A DNA stretch of 8,756 nucleotides from an uncultured Collinsella sp. (GTDB lineage Bacteria > Actinomycetota > Coriobacteriia > Coriobacteriales > Coriobacteriaceae): positions 1 through 8,756 of the forward strand of contig CABSMB010000032.1 in NCBI GenBank assembly GCA_902478705.1. The letters are read 5' to 3'. Every line of letters starts with the position of its first letter. Position 1 is the first letter of the stretch. Shown one piece after another: positions 6,139 to 8,756 of this stretch. The notes under the pieces are model-generated. The model did not search any database and was not told the DNA's origin. It worked only from the letters and a program-made list of their open reading frames with translations. Position numbers and translations under genes: made by a program.

Positions 6139-7026
6139 CTATGGACGTCCCGAAGAGACCGGCTCCCATGCAATAAACGCCCAACGGACCTTGCGGACGT
6201 GGTCGAGCATGTAGCGTCCCTGCGGCACCCCTTTGGACCCCGGCTCGCCAGCACGGGGATTCTCAATCATATGTTGAGCGACGTAGTCGCGCAGACGGTC
6301 GATCTTATCCTCGTTACCGTGCTCGAGCATGCGGGAGAAGTCCGCCACTCCCGCCTCAAGGCTATCGAAGGTATCGCGACGAGGCGATTCAAAGTACGTA
6401 ACCTGCGGCAGGGCACCCATCTGAATGAGGATATTAAAGGCATACACAAAGCCATTACTGCAGGTAACCGAGGCACCGATGGCGTTCATCAGGTGCAGGT
6501 CATAGCGCGGGCTGGAGTTGGCGACCATCGTGACAGCACAACGTCGACGGGCCGTTCGATCAAGCTTGGCAAGCGCGCCTTTTAGGTTGGTCGTGGTGAC
6601 AGAGCGACTGGCAAAGGCAACATCTACCGCTTTCGCGACCGGTCCAACCAAATCCCAGTCATCATCCCAAGCAAGCTCAAGCGGTGTAATGCGATCCTCG
6701 AGCCCATAGTACTCAATGCCGGCATCAAGCGTGCCCAACATGGCAGGGGAAAAGTCAGTAGCAATCACAGGATGCCCGTCTTGCGCAAGCGGAATAGCAA
6801 TCGACCCAGCCCCACACCCCATATCCAGCACGGATTCACCAGGCTTTAACGCCAGCAGCTTCATAAAGTCCCGGGCATACGGAGCAGTCTCAAGCGGCCG
6901 AAAATGCCGAGCCCGCTTATCCCACTCAAAAGAATCATCAGCCCGCCGTCGACCAGCTTGCAGGCGCATCCATTCGCCATTCCAATCAGCGGAAAGAAGC
7001 TCAGAGCGAGCATCCCCATCAACCAC
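6139..7026 (-). CDS. Class I SAM-dependent methyltransferase, substrate unknown (295 aa)
   Basis: A cytoplasmic methyltransferase of the Rossmann-fold class that transfers a methyl group from S-adenosylmethionine. Motif I is VLDMGCGAGS (residues 66-75), and the acidic residue after strand 2 is Asp91 in ATDFSPAML. ELAWDDDWD (about 117-125) and the VDVAFASRS segment (about 134-142) complete the core. An N-terminal cap (EWMRL...FEWDKRARHF) and a roughly 120-residue C-terminal part probably bind substrate. I place the start at GTG 7026, seven bases after a perfect AGGAGG (7039-7034). The longer in-frame ATG at 7086 would add a hydrophobic stretch, but those codons are a terminator hairpin. Similar stand-alone enzymes occur in anaerobic Actinobacteria, but I know of no confirmed substrate. 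A terminator directly upstream suggests attenuation control or a nearby promoter that I could not find. Confidence 0.85.
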   Translation of the reverse strand: MVDGDARSELLSADWNGEWMRLQAGRRRADDSFEWDKRARHFRPLETAPYARDFMKLLALKPGESVLDMGCGAGSIAIPLAQDGHPVIATDFSPAMLGTLDAGIEYYGLEDRITPLELAWDDDWDLVGPVAKAVDVAFASRSVTTTNLKGALAKLDRTARRRCAVTMVANSSPRYDLHLMNAIGASVTCSNGFVYAFNILIQMGALPQVTYFESPRRDTFDSLEAGVADFSRMLEHGNEDKIDRLRDYVAQHMIENPRAGEPGSKGVPQGRYMLDHVRKVRWAFIAWEPVSSGRP

Positions 7027-7045
7027 GGGCAAACCTCCTAGCAAC

Positions 7046-7077
7046 AAAAAAGCGACTCCTCCCAAAAGAAGAGCCGC
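7046..7077 (-). terminator. Intrinsic terminator directly upstream of the methyltransferase (possible attenuator)
   Basis: On the minus strand, GCGGCTCTTC (7077-7068) pairs with GAGGAGTCGC (7061-7052) through ten pairs, two of them G-U, around a 6-base loop, followed by six Ts (7051-7046). Six bases later comes the methyltransferase AGGAGG. Transcripts from the UPF0210 side should stop here unless an antiterminator forms. Confidence 0.82.
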
Positions 7078-7190
7078 AACCAGCATATATCAGAAAGAAC
7101 CGATCCAACGCCAAACCGCCATACCAGCAAAGTAGGGCAGAAGCGAAGCGACTGCCAAAGGGATAGAACCCAACCAAGGTCCCGTTGTGC
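7078..7190 (-). other. Non-coding stretch between the inverted repeat and the terminator
   Basis: No gene is supported here. On the minus strand it contains a 5-bp stem GGCAG/CTGCC around 7154-7134 and poor promoter-like boxes (TTGGCG 7114-7109 with TATATG 7089-7084, 19-base spacing). It may be a leader RNA ending at the 7046-7077 terminator. One minus-strand frame reads as a hydrophobic peptide but has a TGA at 7092-7090 and no credible start, so it is not called as a gene. Confidence 0.3.
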
Positions 7191-7191
7191 G

Positions 7192-7325
7192 GGAGCCCCG
7201 GGGAGGGCAAATATATAAGGTCGATCGCGAGTTCCGCACGAGCCGGAGAGCACTTAATGTGCTCTCCGTGCGAGTCAGGACTGTCCGAGCAGGCGACCTT
7301 ATATATTTGCCCTCCCCGGGGCTCC
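7192..7325. repeat. Perfect 32-bp inverted repeat around a 70-bp structured core
   Basis: The left arm (7192-7223) begins GGAGCCCCGGGG, continues through AAATATATAAGG and ends TCG. The right arm (7294-7325) is its exact reverse complement at all 32 positions; the pairing stops at both edges (7191/7326 and 7224/7293). The 70-bp core has its own 10-bp hairpin (7244-7268) between two GCGAGT...CGAGC blocks. It begins 17 bases after the UPF0210 stop codon on the minus strand. Neither strand has a T tract after it and no target-site duplication is evident. It could be a small transposon-derived element, an invertible segment, or a very stable 3' stem. Confidence 0.9.
7244..7268. repeat. Inner 10-bp hairpin within the inverted-repeat element
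   Basis: CGGAGAGCAC (7244-7253) and GTGCTCTCCG (7259-7268) are perfect complements around TTAAT. Outside it, CGCA (7235-7238) can pair with TGCG (7269-7272), leaving a 5-base bulge. Together with the outer arms this gives a nested fold on either strand. Confidence 0.85.
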
Positions 7326-7342
7326 TCGCCAGTCTCCCTCAG

Positions 7343-8707
7343 CTAGTTCTTGAGCGAGTTCAGCGGTGCCGGGAAGCGTCCACCACGGTGGGCAAGCACG
7401 GTGCCGGCGTTGGGGTTCACCGGCATGATGGGCGCACGGCCAAACAGGCCGCCGTACTCGACGCAGTCGCCCACGCCCTTGCCAATGGCGGGAATCACGC
7501 GGACGGCCGTGGTCTTGTTGTTGATGACGCCGATAGCCATCTCGTCGGCGATGATGCCGGCGATGGTCTCGACCGGGGTGTCGCCGGGGATGGCGATCAT
7601 GTCCAGGCCGACGGAGCATACGCAGGTCATAGCCTCGAGCTTCTCGAGCGAAAGCGCGCCGGCCTCGACGGCGGCGATCATGCCGGCATCCTCGGACACG
7701 GGGATAAAGGCGCCGGAGAGACCGCCCACGCTGGAGCTGGCCATGACGCCGCCCTTCTTGACGGCATCGTTGAGCATGGCGAGTGCGCAGGTCGTGCCCG
7801 GGCCACCGCAGGTGCCAACACCGATGATCTCGAGGATGCGGGCAACGGAGTCGCCGATGGCGGGCGTGGGGGCCAGCGACAGGTCGACGATGCCCTTCTC
7901 GACACCCAGGCGATGGGCGGCCTCGCGGCTCATGAGCTCGCCGGCGCGGGTGATCTTAAAGGCGGTCTGTTTAATCTTCTCGGCGACTTCCATCATCGAT
8001 GCGGAATCGGGTAGCGTCTCCAAGGCTGCGGCCATAACGCCGGGGCCCGAAACGCCTACGTTGATGACGGCGTCGGCCTCGCCACCGCCGTGGACAGCGC
8101 CCGCCATAAACGGGGAGTCCTCGACCATGTTGGCAAAGCAGACAAACTTGGAAGCGCCGACGGAGTCCTGGTCGGCCGTGAGTTTAGCGGCATCGATGAT
8201 GGTCTGGGCGGCCATAAGCACGGCGTCCATGTTGATGCCGGCGCGCAGGCTGGCGACGTTGACGCTGGAGCAGACGCGGCTGGTGGTAGCGAGCGCCTGG
8301 GGGATGGACTGGATGACGCGGCGGTCGGCGTCGCCAATGCCCTTCTGGACGAGCGCGGAGAAGCCGCCCAGGTAATCGATGCCGAGCGTCTCGGCCGCGC
8401 GGTCGAGGGCATGCGCGATGGGGGTGAGGTCCTCATCCTTGCAGCACGCGGCGATCTGCGCTACCGGGGTGACGGAAACGCGCTTGTTGACGATGGGGAT
8501 ACCGTACTCGCGCTCGAGGTTCTCGGCGGTCTCGACCAAGTGCTCAGCCGTGTGCGTCACGTGGTCGTAGATCTTCGTGCACATGCGGTCGAGGTTCTCG
8601 TCGCCGCAACCCATGAGCGAAACACCCATGGTGATGGTTCTGATGTCGAGGTTCTGCTCCTCAACCATGCCGCGGGTTTCCGCGATTTCTGCGGGCGTGA
8701 TCGCCAT
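7343..8707 (-). CDS. UPF0210 (DUF711, PFL-like) family protein, full length (454 aa)
   Basis: A widely conserved protein of unknown function with a fold related to glycyl-radical enzymes; no catalytic role is established. It matches the family along its whole length: [12 protein letters not shown] and [13 protein letters not shown] near the N terminus, CSSVNV and [33 protein letters not shown] in the middle, then [23 protein letters not shown] and [18 protein letters not shown], and the terminal PAPLNSLKN. Length is typical (about 450). The start is ATG 8707, seven bases after AGGAG (8719-8715); an upstream ATG at 8737 in frame lacks family similarity. In many bacteria the gene sits next to a small ACT-domain (UPF0237) gene. 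If that pairing holds here the partner should lie beyond 8756, since nothing downstream fits. Downstream on its strand comes the 32-bp inverted repeat. Confidence 0.95.
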   Translation of the reverse strand: MAITPAEIAETRGMVEEQNLDIRTITMGVSLMGCGDENLDRMCTKIYDHVTHTAEHLVETAENLEREYGIPIVNKRVSVTPVAQIAACCKDEDLTPIAHALDRAAETLGIDYLGGFSALVQKGIGDADRRVIQSIPQALATTSRVCSSVNVASLRAGINMDAVLMAAQTIIDAAKLTADQDSVGASKFVCFANMVEDSPFMAGAVHGGGEADAVINVGVSGPGVMAAALETLPDSASMMEVAEKIKQTAFKITRAGELMSREAAHRLGVEKGIVDLSLAPTPAIGDSVARILEIIGVGTCGGPGTTCALAMLNDAVKKGGVMASSSVGGLSGAFIPVSEDAGMIAAVEAGALSLEKLEAMTCVCSVGLDMIAIPGDTPVETIAGIIADEMAIGVINNKTTAVRVIPAIGKGVGDCVEYGGLFGRAPIMPVNPNAGTVLAHRGGRFPAPLNSLKN

Positions 8708-8747
8708 CCTTGCGCTCCTATCTGCCAAAACGAGCATAGTCCCATCT

Positions 8748-8753
8748 ATTCTA
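8748..8753 (-). promoter_or_regulatory. Possible -10 box for the UPF0210 gene
   Basis: On the minus strand TAGAAT (8753-8748) matches five of six -10 bases, 40 bases before the start codon. The -35 position is outside the window, so this cannot be completed. A gene upstream could equally be cotranscribed. Confidence 0.25.
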
Positions 8754-8756
8754 ACG

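Noticed and set aside
7027..7086. ATG 7086 start giving the methyltransferase an N-terminal membrane segment
   Set aside because: The added codons are the terminator hairpin and T tract, and GTG 7026 has an ideal AGGAGG at seven-base spacing.
7192..7325. Inverted repeat as an integron attC site, XerCD dif site or simple terminator
   Set aside because: The arms lack attC core ends and dif-like sequence, no T tract follows on either strand, and no integrase gene is in the window.
7187..8375. Long plus-strand open frames (275 and 341 residues) opposite the UPF0210 gene
   Set aside because: Both are low-complexity Gly/Ala/Asp- or Ser/Pro-rich translations antisense to a full-length conserved protein.

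Overview
The window looks like chromosome from a G+C-rich Coriobacteriia member, most likely Collinsella or a close relative. This is inference from gene content, protein style (a large MalT-like ATPase regulator with a SARP/BTAD end, a lone glucose-type EIIA beside amino-sugar genes) and strong GC-leaning codon use. No rRNA or other taxonomic marker is present, so the genus is not proven.

Layout. Left half, plus strand: the 3' end of glmM (1-573), a stand-alone glucose-family PTS EIIA protein (645-1142), an approximately 270-nt leader rich in hairpins, nagB (1415-2143) with a clear terminator, a 384-nt non-coding gap with a perfect 14-bp palindrome and a pair of direct repeats, and a 999-residue regulator (2588-5587). 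Right half, minus strand: a YhbY-type RNA-binding protein (5657-5956), a class I SAM methyltransferase (6139-7026) and a full-length UPF0210 protein (7343-8707). The two halves converge at 5587-5657, where a minus-strand terminator overlaps the regulator's stop codon.

The left genes fit amino-sugar metabolism. GlmM makes glucosamine-1-phosphate for cell-wall synthesis, NagB sends glucosamine-6-phosphate to fructose-6-phosphate, and EIIA links sugar uptake to PTS phosphorylation. The regulator may or may not act on them; nothing in the sequence proves it.

Most unusual is the 316-nt gap between the UPF0210 gene and the methyltransferase. It holds a perfect 32-bp inverted repeat (7192-7223 and 7294-7325) around a 70-bp core with its own 10-bp hairpin, which is flanked by two copies of a GCGAGT...CGAGC block. 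Further along the minus strand, a textbook intrinsic terminator ends six bases before the methyltransferase ribosome-binding site, the layout of a transcription attenuator. The nagB leader also has mutually exclusive hairpins, one of which can cover the Shine-Dalgarno sequence. These three non-coding regions are the best places to look for something undescribed. No tRNA, rRNA, CRISPR array, insertion sequence or transposase gene was seen.
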